This document shows, piece after piece, positions 8,167-15,857 of a DNA stretch of 64,000 bases. The translations under genes were made by a program, and so were the position numbers. Below the pieces are notes generated by a model. That model saw nothing but the letters and a program-made list of their open reading frames with translations, ran no database searches and had not been told where the DNA came from. The stretch comes from Actinomadura fibrosa (GTDB lineage Bacteria > Actinomycetota > Actinomycetes > Streptosporangiales > Streptosporangiaceae). Numbering within the stretch: the first letter of the stretch is position 1; the number at the start of each line of letters is the position of its first letter. The stretch spans positions 84,382-148,381 of the forward strand of contig NZ_CAACUY010000004.1 of assembly GCF_900659615.1 (NCBI RefSeq), given 5' to 3'.

Positions 8167-10631
8167 CCGTGCGCATCCTGCCGCTACCCGACACCGCGAC
8201 ACCCCCGGCCCCCGACCGCGGCATCGGGGCGCTGACCACCGACAGGGGCAACCTGCCGCTCGACTCCGTCGGCGTGCACGCGTCCATCACCGGCCTGGCC
8301 GCCGGCGTGGAGGTCGTCCAGGGCTTCCGGAACCCGTTCGACGTGCCCCTGGAAGCGACGTACATCTTTCCGCTTCCCGACCGAGCCGCCGTGACCGCGC
8401 TTCGCATGGAGGCGGACGACCGGGTCATCGAGGGAACGCTCAAGGAGCGCGGGCAGGCCCGGCAGGACTACGACACCGCCATCGCGGCGGGCCAGCGCGC
8501 GGCGATCGCCGAGGAAGACCGTCCTGACGTCTTCACCATGCGCGTGGGCAACATCCTCCCGGGCGAACGCGTGACCGTACGGCTCACGCTGAACCAGCCG
8601 CTCCCGTTCGAGACCGACGCGTCGGGGTCCAGCGCCACGTTCCGCTTCCCCCTCGTGGTGGCGCCCCGGTACATCCCGGGCTCGCCTCTGGACGACGAGC
8701 GCGCAGGCTCGGGGGTCGCCGACGACACCGACGCCGTGCCCGACGCCTCGCGGATCAGCCCGCCCGTCCTGCTGCCGGGATTCCCCAACCCGGTGCGGCT
8801 CTCGATCACGACGGACATCGATCCGGCGGGCCTCCCGATCACCGAGGTCCAGTCGGCCCTCCACGTGGTCGCCGAGGAAGGCGACGGCGAGCGGACGACG
8901 GTACGCCTGCAACCGGGAGAGCGTCTCGACCGCGACTTCATCCTGCGGCTGCGCTACGCGCCGCACGAGAGCGCGGCGCTGTCGCTCGTCCCCGACGAGT
9001 CCGGCGACGAGGGCACGTTCACGCTCACCGTCCTGCCGTCCGGGGACGCCCGCCCAGCTCCTCGCGACGTGGTGCTCATCCTCGACCGATCCGGCAGCAT
9101 GCAGGGCTGGAAGATGGTCGCCGCGCGCCGGGCCGCCGCCCGGATCGTCGACACCCTCCGCACCGAGGACCGCTTCGCCGTCCTGTCGTTCGACACCGTC
9201 ATCGAGCGCCCCCGCGATCTCGGCCCCGGCCTGGCCGACGGCACGGACCGCAACCGGTTCCGCGCCGTCGAGCATCTGGCGGCGCTGCACGCGCGCGGCG
9301 GCACGGAGATGCTGGCCCCGCTCGACGAGGGCTGCGCCCTCCTCGCCGACTCCGCCCGCGACCGGGTGCTCGTCCTCATCACCGACGGGCAGATCGGCAA
9401 CGAGGACCAGATCCTCGCCCACCTCGCCCCGCGCCTGAACGGCGTCCGCGTCCACACGGTCGGCATCGACCGGGCGGTGAACGCCGGCTTCCTGAACCGC
9501 CTGGCCTCCATCGGGCAGGGCCGCTGCGAGCTCGTCGAATCCGAGGACCGCCTCGACGAGGCGATGGAGCTGATCCACCATCGCATCGGCGCACCGCTCG
9601 CCACGAACCTCACCCTGCGACCGGACGGCCTGGACATCGTCCCCGACTCCGTCGCCCCCAGCCGCCTGGGCGCCCTGTACCCCGGCGTCCCCCTGGTGAT
9701 CGGGGGCCGGTTCCGCGGGAAGGCGTCCGGGGCGCTCTCCGTGCACGGCACCTCGGCCGACGGCACGGCCTGGGAGCAGCACGCCACCGCCACGACCACC
9801 GATGATCCGGCCGCCGCCTCGATCTGGGCACGCGCCCACCTGCGCGACCTGGAGGACCGCTACACCGTCGGCGGCTCGGACGACCTGGAACGCCGCATCG
9901 TCGACACGTCCCTGCGGTTCGGCGTCCTGTGCCGCTTCACCGCGTTCGTCGCCGTGGACAGCAGGGTGGTCGCCGAGGGCAAGGCTCCGCACCGCGTCGT
10001 CCAACCCGTGGAGACACCCGAAGGCTGGGCCGCCCCGAGAGTCACACCCGCCGCTTTCTCGCCCATGTTCGAAGCGGCGCCCATGGGATTCGACGGTGCC
10101 GTCCAAGGAGCCCCACCACCCGCGGGGGCCGTCCATGGAGCCCCGCCACCCGCACCGGCAGGCCCGGCAGCGGCGATGCCCGGCCCAGCCGGTGCGCCGC
10201 CCCCACCGAGAGCCGCCATGCCCGGCCCCGTGCACGGCTCGATCCGTCCACCGGCACAGACCGGTTACGGAGCGGCTCCTCCCGCAGGCCCCGGGCCCCG
10301 CGCCCGACACGGCCGCCGCGCCCAACCGCCCACCTTCGCGCAGGAGATCACCGAAGCGCTGGAGCGGCTCCGGAACGTCCCGGACGACCACGACCAGCGA
10401 CTCCAGCACCTGCTGAGCGACGTCCTGCCCACCCTTGAATCGCTCATCTCCCGGATGGAGGCCCGCAAGCAGAAAACCACCGCCCTCACGGCACTCCGCG
10501 ACGACCTGCGCCGTCTCCACCCGTCGTCAGAACCGGCCCGAGTGCAAGAGCTGTGGGCCCGCTCACTGGAGGTGCTCACCAACGAGGCGTCCGGCTCATC
10601 CCGCCGCCCCTTCTGGAAGCGCACCAGGTAA
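8163..10631 (+). CDS. VIT and von Willebrand factor A domain protein
   Basis: An 822-residue protein. Residues about 25-165 form a VIT (vault inter-alpha-trypsin) domain (VEVVQGFRNPFDVPLEATYIF, then a QDYDTAIAAGQRAAI segment and GNILPGERV). Around residues 295-465 is a vWA domain with the MIDAS motif DRSGSM, a downstream Thr (GGTEM) and a TDGQIGNE loop. A Pro/Ala/Gly-rich tract (about 635-715) leads to a conserved helical C-terminus (FAQEITEALERL). No signal peptide or membrane helix is seen, so it is probably cytoplasmic. It overlaps the MerR gene by 4 bp and ends before a hairpin; the two form one operon. VIT-vWA proteins are usually metal-dependent protein-protein interaction platforms; the partner here is unknown. 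Confidence 0.9.
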   Translation: MTVRILPLPDTATPPAPDRGIGALTTDRGNLPLDSVGVHASITGLAAGVEVVQGFRNPFDVPLEATYIFPLPDRAAVTALRMEADDRVIEGTLKERGQARQDYDTAIAAGQRAAIAEEDRPDVFTMRVGNILPGERVTVRLTLNQPLPFETDASGSSATFRFPLVVAPRYIPGSPLDDERAGSGVADDTDAVPDASRISPPVLLPGFPNPVRLSITTDIDPAGLPITEVQSALHVVAEEGDGERTTVRLQPGERLDRDFILRLRYAPHESAALSLVPDESGDEGTFTLTVLPSGDARPAPRDVVLILDRSGSMQGWKMVAARRAAARIVDTLRTEDRFAVLSFDTVIERPRDLGPGLADGTDRNRFRAVEHLAALHARGGTEMLAPLDEGCALLADSARDRVLVLITDGQIGNEDQILAHLAPRLNGVRVHTVGIDRAVNAGFLNRLASIGQGRCELVESEDRLDEAMELIHHRIGAPLATNLTLRPDGLDIVPDSVAPSRLGALYPGVPLVIGGRFRGKASGALSVHGTSADGTAWEQHATATTTDDPAAASIWARAHLRDLEDRYTVGGSDDLERRIVDTSLRFGVLCRFTAFVAVDSRVVAEGKAPHRVVQPVETPEGWAAPRVTPAAFSPMFEAAPMGFDGAVQGAPPPAGAVHGAPPPAPAGPAAAMPGPAGAPPPPRAAMPGPVHGSIRPPAQTGYGAAPPAGPGPRARHGRRAQPPTFAQEITEALERLRNVPDDHDQRLQHLLSDVLPTLESLISRMEARKQKTTALTALRDDLRRLHPSSEPARVQELWARSLEVLTNEASGSSRRPFWKRTR

Positions 10632-10665
10632 ACGCCGCTACTGGGAGCGCACTAGGTAGCGCAGC

Positions 10666-10701
10666 GCGAGGGGCGCCCTCCCGAAGGAGGACGCCCCTCG
10701 C
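10666..10701 (+). terminator. Hairpin after the MerR-VIT/vWA operon
   Basis: A long GC-rich stem of about 16 bp with one mismatch (10666-10681 with 10686-10701) and a CGAA-type loop. There is no U-tract; position between convergent genes supports a terminator. Confidence 0.7.
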
Positions 10702-10715
10702 CCGAGGGTCACCGA

Positions 10716-12236
10716 TCAGTCAGAGGTGACCTGCACGGGAGACTCGGAGGTGATGCTCACGGACACGTGCTTCGGACGGTAGCGGCGGAACAGCGGGATG
10801 ACATTCAGCGCCAGGCCGACCACTGCGACACCGCTCACCAGGTTGACGCCGGGGTGGAACTCGCCGAAGTCACCGCCTCCGCCGTGGGCGCCCCCGGCGA
10901 CCAGAGCGGTCACGACGGCCAGCACCAGCGCCGCGCCGACCTGGCCCGACGTCTGCACCAGACCGGACGCGAGCCCCTGCTCGGAGTCGTCGATGCCGTC
11001 CGTGGCCTGAGCCATGATCGAGCTGAAGCCGAACGCGAACCCGCCGCCCAGCAGCAGCATCGTCGGCAGGATCGTGAACGCGTAGTGCGGGCTGTCACCG
11101 GCGGTGGCAAGGAACCACACGTAGCCGAGGCTCAGCGACAGCATCGAGCTGATGATCAGCCTGGGCGTCCCGTACCGGGTGATGAGGCGGCCGACGAACG
11201 GCGAGCCGAACGCCACCAGCAGTCCGGCCGGCAGCAGGGCCATCGCCATCCTGAGCGGCGACCAGCCGAGCACGTCCTGGAGGTAGAGGGTCATCATGAA
11301 CTGGAAGCTCAGGTAGGAGCCGAACAGCGCGATGATGCTCAGGTTGGCCCTCACGATCGTTCCTATCCTCAGGATCCCGAGGCGGATGAGGGGATGGCGC
11401 ACCTTCTTCTCGGTGACGACGAACGCGGCCAGCAGCGCCGCCGCGAGAGCGACCGAGCCGAGCGTGACCGGGTCGAGCCAGCCGCGGTCCGGCGCGGAGA
11501 CGACGGTGTAGACGGCGAGCAGCATGCCGCCGGTCAGGGTGACGGCGCCGACGAGGTCGTGCCCGCCGTTCGCCGCCGCCTTGTCCCGCGGGATCAGGGC
11601 GATGCCCGCGACGAGGGCCAGCACCGCGAGGGGGACGGGGGTCAAGAACGTCCAGCGCCAGCCGAAGCTGGTCAGCAGCCCGCCGAGGATCAACCCGGAC
11701 GAGTAGCCGCTGGCACCGAAAACGGAGAAGACCGACAACGCCCTGTTGCGCGCGGGCCCCTCGTGGAAACTGGTGGTCAGGATGGACAGGGCGGTCGGCG
11801 CGGTGAACGCGGCGGCCAGTCCCTTGACGAAACGGGTGACGATGAGCAGCGTGCCGTCGTCCACCAGGCCGCCCACCAGCGACGCGACGGCGAAGACGGC
11901 GAGGGCGGTGAGGAAGACGCGGCGCCGCCCGAGCAGGTCGGCGGTGCGGCCGCCGAGGAGCAGCAGCCCGCCGTACCCGAGCACGTAGCCGTTGACGATC
12001 CACTGCAGCGAGGTGGTCGACAGTCCGAGCTCGGTGCCGATCGACGGCAGGGCGACGCCGACCATCGACACGTCGAGCCCGTCGAGGAACAACACGGCGC
12101 AGAGCACCGCGAGAACTCCCCACAGCCGGGGGGTCCAGGTCTGTTCGGCCGGTGCCCCGGTCTCCGGAGCGCGGACGGCTGAGCCAGGTGAGGTCTCGGT
12201 GATAGTCACGTCGGAGGACAGTACATGCACATGCAT
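10716..12236 (-). CDS. MFS drug efflux transporter, DHA2 (EmrB/QacA) type
   Basis: An integral membrane proton antiporter with many hydrophobic segments across about 500 residues. DHA2-type motifs are visible: LDGLDVSMVGVALPSIGTEL in helix 1, WIVNGYVLGYGGLLLLGGR (helix 2 to motif A), GRRRVFLTALAVFA, and motif C-like GLILGGLLTSFGWRWTF. Start choice is unsure: ATG 12236 lies inside the operator region, GTG 12209 is an alternative, and neither has a clear ribosome-binding site, so leaderless translation is possible. It is divergent from the MarR gene with overlapping operators, so the substrate is probably the MarR ligand, likely a toxic small molecule (inference). Confidence 0.88.
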   Translation of the reverse strand: MHVHVLSSDVTITETSPGSAVRAPETGAPAEQTWTPRLWGVLAVLCAVLFLDGLDVSMVGVALPSIGTELGLSTTSLQWIVNGYVLGYGGLLLLGGRTADLLGRRRVFLTALAVFAVASLVGGLVDDGTLLIVTRFVKGLAAAFTAPTALSILTTSFHEGPARNRALSVFSVFGASGYSSGLILGGLLTSFGWRWTFLTPVPLAVLALVAGIALIPRDKAAANGGHDLVGAVTLTGGMLLAVYTVVSAPDRGWLDPVTLGSVALAAALLAAFVVTEKKVRHPLIRLGILRIGTIVRANLSIIALFGSYLSFQFMMTLYLQDVLGWSPLRMAMALLPAGLLVAFGSPFVGRLITRYGTPRLIISSMLSLSLGYVWFLATAGDSPHYAFTILPTMLLLGGGFAFGFSSIMAQATDGIDDSEQGLASGLVQTSGQVGAALVLAVVTALVAGGAHGGGGDFGEFHPGVNLVSGVAVVGLALNVIPLFRRYRPKHVSVSITSESPVQVTSD

Positions 12237-12289
12237 CAAATGTCGATGCACTAAATCCGCAGGCATCTAATGCATGTGCATCTGATGCG
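12225..12289 (+). promoter_or_regulatory. Paired MarR-type operators between divergent marR-like and MFS genes
   Basis: A 12-bp element, ATGCACATGCAT at 12225-12236, is repeated as its exact reverse complement at 12270-12281. Within this lie the dyads TGCATC-N7-GATGCA (12232-12250) and GCATC-T-GATGC (12279-12289). They cover the start regions of both divergent genes and fit repression by the adjacent MarR protein. Confidence 0.72.
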
Positions 12290-12311
12290 TGCGCATGCTA
12301 GGATGCGCGGC

Positions 12312-12710
12312 ATGGAGTCGAACGCCGCTCTGGTGGGTCGTTGGAGGTCACTGCTGACCTGCTACAACACCGTCGCCTGCGATCTCGATCGCGCGTTGCA
12401 GGAGTCCCACGGCCTGAGCATGAGCGAGTTCGAGACGCTCGACCGCATCGTCGACGCCGACTGTGAGAAGCGCCGCATGCAGGAGATCGCGGCGGACATG
12501 TACCTCAGCCAGAGCGCCCTGTCCCGCACGGTCGCCCGCCTGGAGAAGGGCGGCCTCGTCAAGCGCGGCCTGTGCGAGTCCGACCGCCGCGGCGTGTTCG
12601 TCGAGATCACCGAGGACGGCCGCCACCGCCACGCCGAGGCCCGCGAGACCCACCTCAAGGTCCTCGCCACCCACCTCGCCACCACCCCGGACCTAACCCC
12701 CGTGTCCTGA
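12312..12710 (+). CDS. MarR-family transcriptional regulator
   Basis: A 132-residue winged-helix repressor. The recognition region reads MQEIAADMYLSQSALSRTVARLEKGGLV and the wing RGLCESDRRGVFVEITEDG, typical of MarR. ATG 12312 is chosen because TAGGA lies 8-9 nt upstream; an in-frame upstream start at 12270 would place translation inside the operator. It is divergent from the DHA2 transporter, which it likely represses together with itself. The C-terminus is short after the last helix, but the family core is complete. Confidence 0.9.
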   Translation: MESNAALVGRWRSLLTCYNTVACDLDRALQESHGLSMSEFETLDRIVDADCEKRRMQEIAADMYLSQSALSRTVARLEKGGLVKRGLCESDRRGVFVEITEDGRHRHAEARETHLKVLATHLATTPDLTPVS

Positions 12711-13534
12711 TCCGGCCACCCCAAGGGCAACCCAAGCCCCGTGCACCACGCGACGCGTCGGCGAACCGACAGCCAACCCCGTCGTGCCTGAACGGCAACG
12801 CCTGCATCGCGCTGCGGACCGGAGCGCTGCCCGGCGTCTCAAGCGGGGTGAGCACGAGAAAGCGGCCCGTCGCGGTCGTGTGGAGATACCGCATGTGGCG
12901 CTCACCACGCACCTGCGAGTCCCGACTTGCCCTGACCGCGAACCCCACCGCGCCTCACCGGGCACCCGCGAGTCCCGACTTGCCCTGACCGCGAACCCCA
13001 CCGCGCCTCACCGCGCGCCCGCAAGTGCCGACTTGTTCTAACCGCGAACCTCATCGCGCCTCACCGCGCGCCCGCGAGTCCCGACTTGCCCTGACCGCGA
13101 ACCCCAGCGCGCCTCACCGCGCGCCTTCGAGTGCCGACTTGCGCTAACCGCGAACCTCATCGCCTCACCGGGCGCCCGCGAGTCCCGACTTGCGCTAACC
13201 GCGAACCTCATCGCCTCGCGTCGCGTCGCGCCGCGTCGCGCCGCGCGCGCGAGTTCCGTGGTGCGCTGATCGCGGGGCCCAGCGCGCTGCACCACGCACC
13301 TGCGAGTCTTGACTTGCCCTGGCCGCGTGGCCCATTGCGCTGCGCCATGCGCGCGAACTTCGTCGTGGCTGCGGGGACGCGACGGGCTCCCCACGGCGCC
13401 GTAGCGTGCGTCGGCGGAGCGGTTGCAGGCTGTTGCGCCTTTGCGTGGCTCGCGGGTCGCGCGGGCCGTCGTTCTCTGGGGAGTCGTTGGATGGCTTAGT
13501 CCGGGGCGGTGACGGTTGATGGGCCGTCACTTCC
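12711..13534. other. Gene-free interval dominated by a minisatellite
   Basis: About 820 bases between the MarR gene and the convergent maleylpyruvate-isomerase-fold gene. Outside the 53-bp repeat array (12905-13360) I see no convincing gene. Open frames here are GC-driven, shift with each repeat copy and lack ribosome-binding sites. Confidence 0.7.
12905..13360. repeat. Tandem array with 53-bp period
   Basis: The anchor GAGTCCCGACTTG (with variants such as AAGTGCCGACTTG) recurs with starts at 12917, 12970, 13023, 13076 and 13129 (exactly 53 bp apart), then 13180 (51) and 13304. A degenerate copy follows near 13355. Between 13205 and 13250 one unit is interrupted by GCGTC/GCGCC micro-repeats, giving a 71-bp step. 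Each unit continues with CCTGACCGCGAACC and GCGCCTCACCG. 53 is not a multiple of three, so a repeated protein is excluded. Each unit holds a small dyad AGTC-CC-GACT. Confidence 0.88.
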
Positions 13535-14101
13535 TCATGGGGTGCGGCCTAGTAGTGCCAGTAGGCGTGTCTGGTCGTCGGCGTCTTCGGCTACGGGGCG
13601 TTCGGGCTTGAGCATCCCCGCTTCGCGTCCTTGGGGCGCGAAGGTCTTGGCCCTCTCCAGGGCTGGTTCGACCAGGTCCGGATCGAAGACCACGGACTGT
13701 CCCGTGGCCTGTGCCAGGTCCCACGCGTGCACCAGCAACTCCAGCGGATAGCCCTCCAGCCATTCCCGCATCGTCAGTTCCAGCCCGAAGGCGAGTTGGA
13801 TCCGGCGGTCCAGGGCTTCGGGTGTGAGCGCGTCCATCACGTCGGCGCGAAGCGCTCGCCAGGTGGCCACCGGGTCCTCACCGGCGGCCTCCCGCCAGTC
13901 GGGATCGGCCTCGGGGAGCGGCCGGCCGGAGGCTCGGGCCTCGATGACGACCAGCCCCGCGATGACATGACCCGCCACGTCGATCGCACACCAGCCTTCG
14001 CAGGGAGAGGGCGAGAGCCATCGGTCCGAAGGCGTCGCGGCGAGGACGGTCTCGAAGATGTCCATTGCCCGGATGAATCCTTCAGGGACCAAGAGGCTCA
14101 C
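13535..14101 (-). CDS. TIGR03086-type metal-binding protein (mycothiol-dependent maleylpyruvate isomerase/DinB fold)
   Basis: Residues run from TPSDRWLSPSPCEGW to VAGHVIAGLVVIE, and then ELLVHAWDLAQATGQSV. The first matches the family's DRW...PTPCEGW opening, and the two His-containing helices are its metal ligands. The four-helix DinB-like fold is used by mycothiol- or bacillithiol-dependent enzymes, but many members have no known substrate. I chose GTG 14101 because the N-terminal helix then has the usual length (about 26 residues before DRW); ATG 14065 with AAGGA 12 nt away is an alternative. It stands alone between two gene-poor stretches, convergent with the repeat region. Confidence 0.78.
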   Translation of the reverse strand: MSLLVPEGFIRAMDIFETVLAATPSDRWLSPSPCEGWCAIDVAGHVIAGLVVIEARASGRPLPEADPDWREAAGEDPVATWRALRADVMDALTPEALDRRIQLAFGLELTMREWLEGYPLELLVHAWDLAQATGQSVVFDPDLVEPALERAKTFAPQGREAGMLKPERPVAEDADDQTRLLALLGRTP

Positions 14102-14566
14102 CTCACAAGGATCGACCACATCGACGCGGAGCCGCCCGCGTGGCAAGCATCGTGCGGCGGCGCCATGTCGCGCCACTGCTTTTCCTCCTCTGGAGAGCTC
14201 CTGGCGCGTGGCGGCCACGAGCGGCCAAACGCCGCGCGTGGCTTGCTTTCTCGATCACGACGGGTCAGGCCGCGAAGACGGCGAAGCGGTCACGCCGCCA
14301 CGCCGACGTCGCCGGGGCCGGACCAGCCTGGCCGCCCGGTCATGGCCGCGGCACGCCGAAAAGGCGGTCTCTCGCAGCTTTCTCTCCGGTAACTCCTGGA
14401 TCATTAGCGGGATGAGCAATATCTGCCAAGAGATCGTGCCCGTTTCTGCGAGAACAGAACAGAACAAGATCATGTTCTGCGTTCCCGGTGCGTCCGGGCG
14501 GCCTCACTCTCCGCGTATACCAGCGCGCCCCTTATCTGCTTTGGGACCGTCCGCAGCACACGACCC
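14102..14566. other. Non-coding interval upstream of the biosynthetic operon
   Basis: No gene is supported. Composition is less GC-rich around 14395-14480. A dyad CAGAACA-N6-TGTTCTG at about 14460-14480, preceded by two more GAACA copies, could bind a regulator of the operon downstream. Open frames in this stretch have unnatural composition and no ribosome-binding site. Confidence 0.5.
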
Positions 14567-14595
14567 TTGACATAAAAACTTGGACCGGTTAACCA
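14567..14595 (+). promoter_or_regulatory. Candidate sigma-70-type promoter of the halogenase-like operon
   Basis: TTGACA at 14567-14572 is followed after 17 bp by TAACCA. An 8-bp palindrome GGTTAACC (14587-14594) overlaps the -10 box and may be an operator. Transcription would leave a leader of about 200 nt before ATG 14811. Confidence 0.55.
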
Positions 14596-14768
14596 TACGA
14601 CCAGCGCAGCGATCTCACCGGTGCGCCTCGACTTTCCAGGCGGACGGCCGCCTCCATCCACGTCCGCGCTCCCTCTATCCGCCCGTCTCTCCGCACGGCC
14701 GTTCCAGCGCGCTTCACCGCCATCAGCCGGCATTGGTCCGGCATGCCCCGCGACTCGTCCGCACGACG

Positions 14769-14786
14769 ATCCGACCCGTGTCGGAT
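14769..14786 (+). promoter_or_regulatory. Leader hairpin upstream of the ribosome-binding site of the operon
   Basis: A perfect 7-bp stem ATCCGAC/GTCGGAT with loop CCGT sits 10 nt before the AAGGAGGG ribosome-binding site. A second GC-rich hairpin lies at about 14640-14653. They may tune translation or attenuation, but this is inference. Confidence 0.4.
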
Positions 14787-14810
14787 GCCCCGGCAAGGAG
14801 GGAACCAACG

Positions 14811-15857
14811 ATGACCGACCTCCCGGACGTCAACGTCACCCAGGTCTTCGAGGACTCGCGGCTGCCCGCCCTCATCACCCCGAAGGACCCCGGCACCGAC
14901 ATCGTCACCTGGGTGCGCGGCAACGTCGACGCCGTGCGCGCGCTGGTCCTGGAGACCGGCGGGGTGCTGTTCCGCGGCTTCCCCGGCACGGCCGACGTCG
15001 ACGTCTTCCACGACTTCTGCGGCAGCTTCCCCAGCCCGCTGCTCGACTACACCGAACAGTCGTCCCCGCGCGACAAACTCGGCGACAAGGTGTACTCGTC
15101 GACCACCTACCCGGCCGACCAGGTCATCCCGTTCCACAATGCGAACTCGTTCGGGCACGAGTTCCCGCTGAACATCTGGTTCGCGTGCATCAGGACCGCC
15201 ACCAAAGGCGGCCGCACTCCCATCTGCGACACGCGCAGGGTGCTGGCGAATCTGAGCGAGGAGACGCGAAACAACTTCGCCGCGAAGGGAATTCTGTACA
15301 CCCGCAATTACTACGACGGGATGGGCGTCCCCTGGCAGGAGACCTTCGACACCGATTCGCGGGAGGAGGCCGAGAAGTTCATGCGGGACGGCCATATCGC
15401 CTACCGCTGGTACGACGAGGGCAACCTCATCCTCCAGACCCGGCAGGTGCGGCACGCGATCCTCCAGCACCCGAAGACCGGCGAGGACGTCTGGTTCAAC
15501 CAGGCCCATCTCTTCCACAAGGCGTCGCTCGACGACCGCCTCAAGCCGCTCATGCGCCAGTTCAACGACTGGCAGCTGCCGCGCAACGCCTTCTACGGCG
15601 ACGGGACGGTCATCCCGGACGAGACCATCCACGAGATCTTCGCGGCGTACGAGGAGGCCGAGCTGAGCTTCGACTGGCAGGCGGGCGACTACCTGATGCT
15701 CGACAACCTGCTGACCTCGCACGCCAGGAAGACGTTCGAGGGCAGCCAGCGGCTGATCTCGGTGTCGTTCTCGGAGCTGTTCACCGACTACGAGCCGTAC
15801 TTCGCGAAGTACGGCGACGCCACGCTCGACCCGCAGCTGACGCCCGATGCGCGGTGA
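14811..15857 (+). CDS. TauD/SyrP-like Fe(II)/2-oxoglutarate enzyme with HxA motif: candidate halogenase
   Basis: A 348-residue cytoplasmic enzyme of the TauD/TfdA superfamily, closest by eye to SyrP-type amino-acid hydroxylases: shared landmarks are GGVLFRGF, YPADQVIPFHN, GGRTPICDTRRVL, NYYDGMGVPWQETF, VWFNQAHLFH, LPRNAFYGDG and LMLDNLLTSHARK. The facial-triad region reads H109-N-A111, where hydroxylases of this group have H-x-E/D; the distal His is H304. Loss of the carboxylate to Ala (codon GCG at 15141-15143) leaves a site for halide, as in SyrB2 (HxA) and CytC3-type halogenases. ATG 14811 has AAGGAGGG 8 nt upstream. It is the first gene of a six-gene operon and overlaps the A-T gene by 11 bp, so its substrate is probably the aminoacyl group on that carrier (inference). 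Alternatives are an inactive enzyme or a repurposed oxygenase. Confidence 0.85.
   Translation: MTDLPDVNVTQVFEDSRLPALITPKDPGTDIVTWVRGNVDAVRALVLETGGVLFRGFPGTADVDVFHDFCGSFPSPLLDYTEQSSPRDKLGDKVYSSTTYPADQVIPFHNANSFGHEFPLNIWFACIRTATKGGRTPICDTRRVLANLSEETRNNFAAKGILYTRNYYDGMGVPWQETFDTDSREEAEKFMRDGHIAYRWYDEGNLILQTRQVRHAILQHPKTGEDVWFNQAHLFHKASLDDRLKPLMRQFNDWQLPRNAFYGDGTVIPDETIHEIFAAYEEAELSFDWQAGDYLMLDNLLTSHARKTFEGSQRLISVSFSELFTDYEPYFAKYGDATLDPQLTPDAR

Noticed and set aside
12905..13360. CRISPR array
   Set aside because: The units are contiguous with no unique spacers, and the period of 53 bp is made wholly of repeat sequence. No cas genes are present.
12784..13530. Overlapping open frames with repeated peptides such as SRSGQVGTR in the repeat region
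   Set aside because: The 53-bp period shifts frame at every copy, so the peptide repeats are artefacts of the DNA repeat.
14470..14808. Possible minus-strand gene of 112 codons before the halogenase-like operon
   Set aside because: Unnatural composition, no ribosome-binding site, and it would lie across the promoter and leader of the operon.
15120..15143. HNA motif as a sequencing error for HNE
   Set aside because: Changing GCG to a Glu codon needs at least two base changes (GCG to GAG or GAA needs one or two; GAG needs one). A single error cannot be fully excluded, but the surrounding frame is perfect, and neighbouring residues (N112, S113, F114) also differ from hydroxylase versions, arguing for real divergence.
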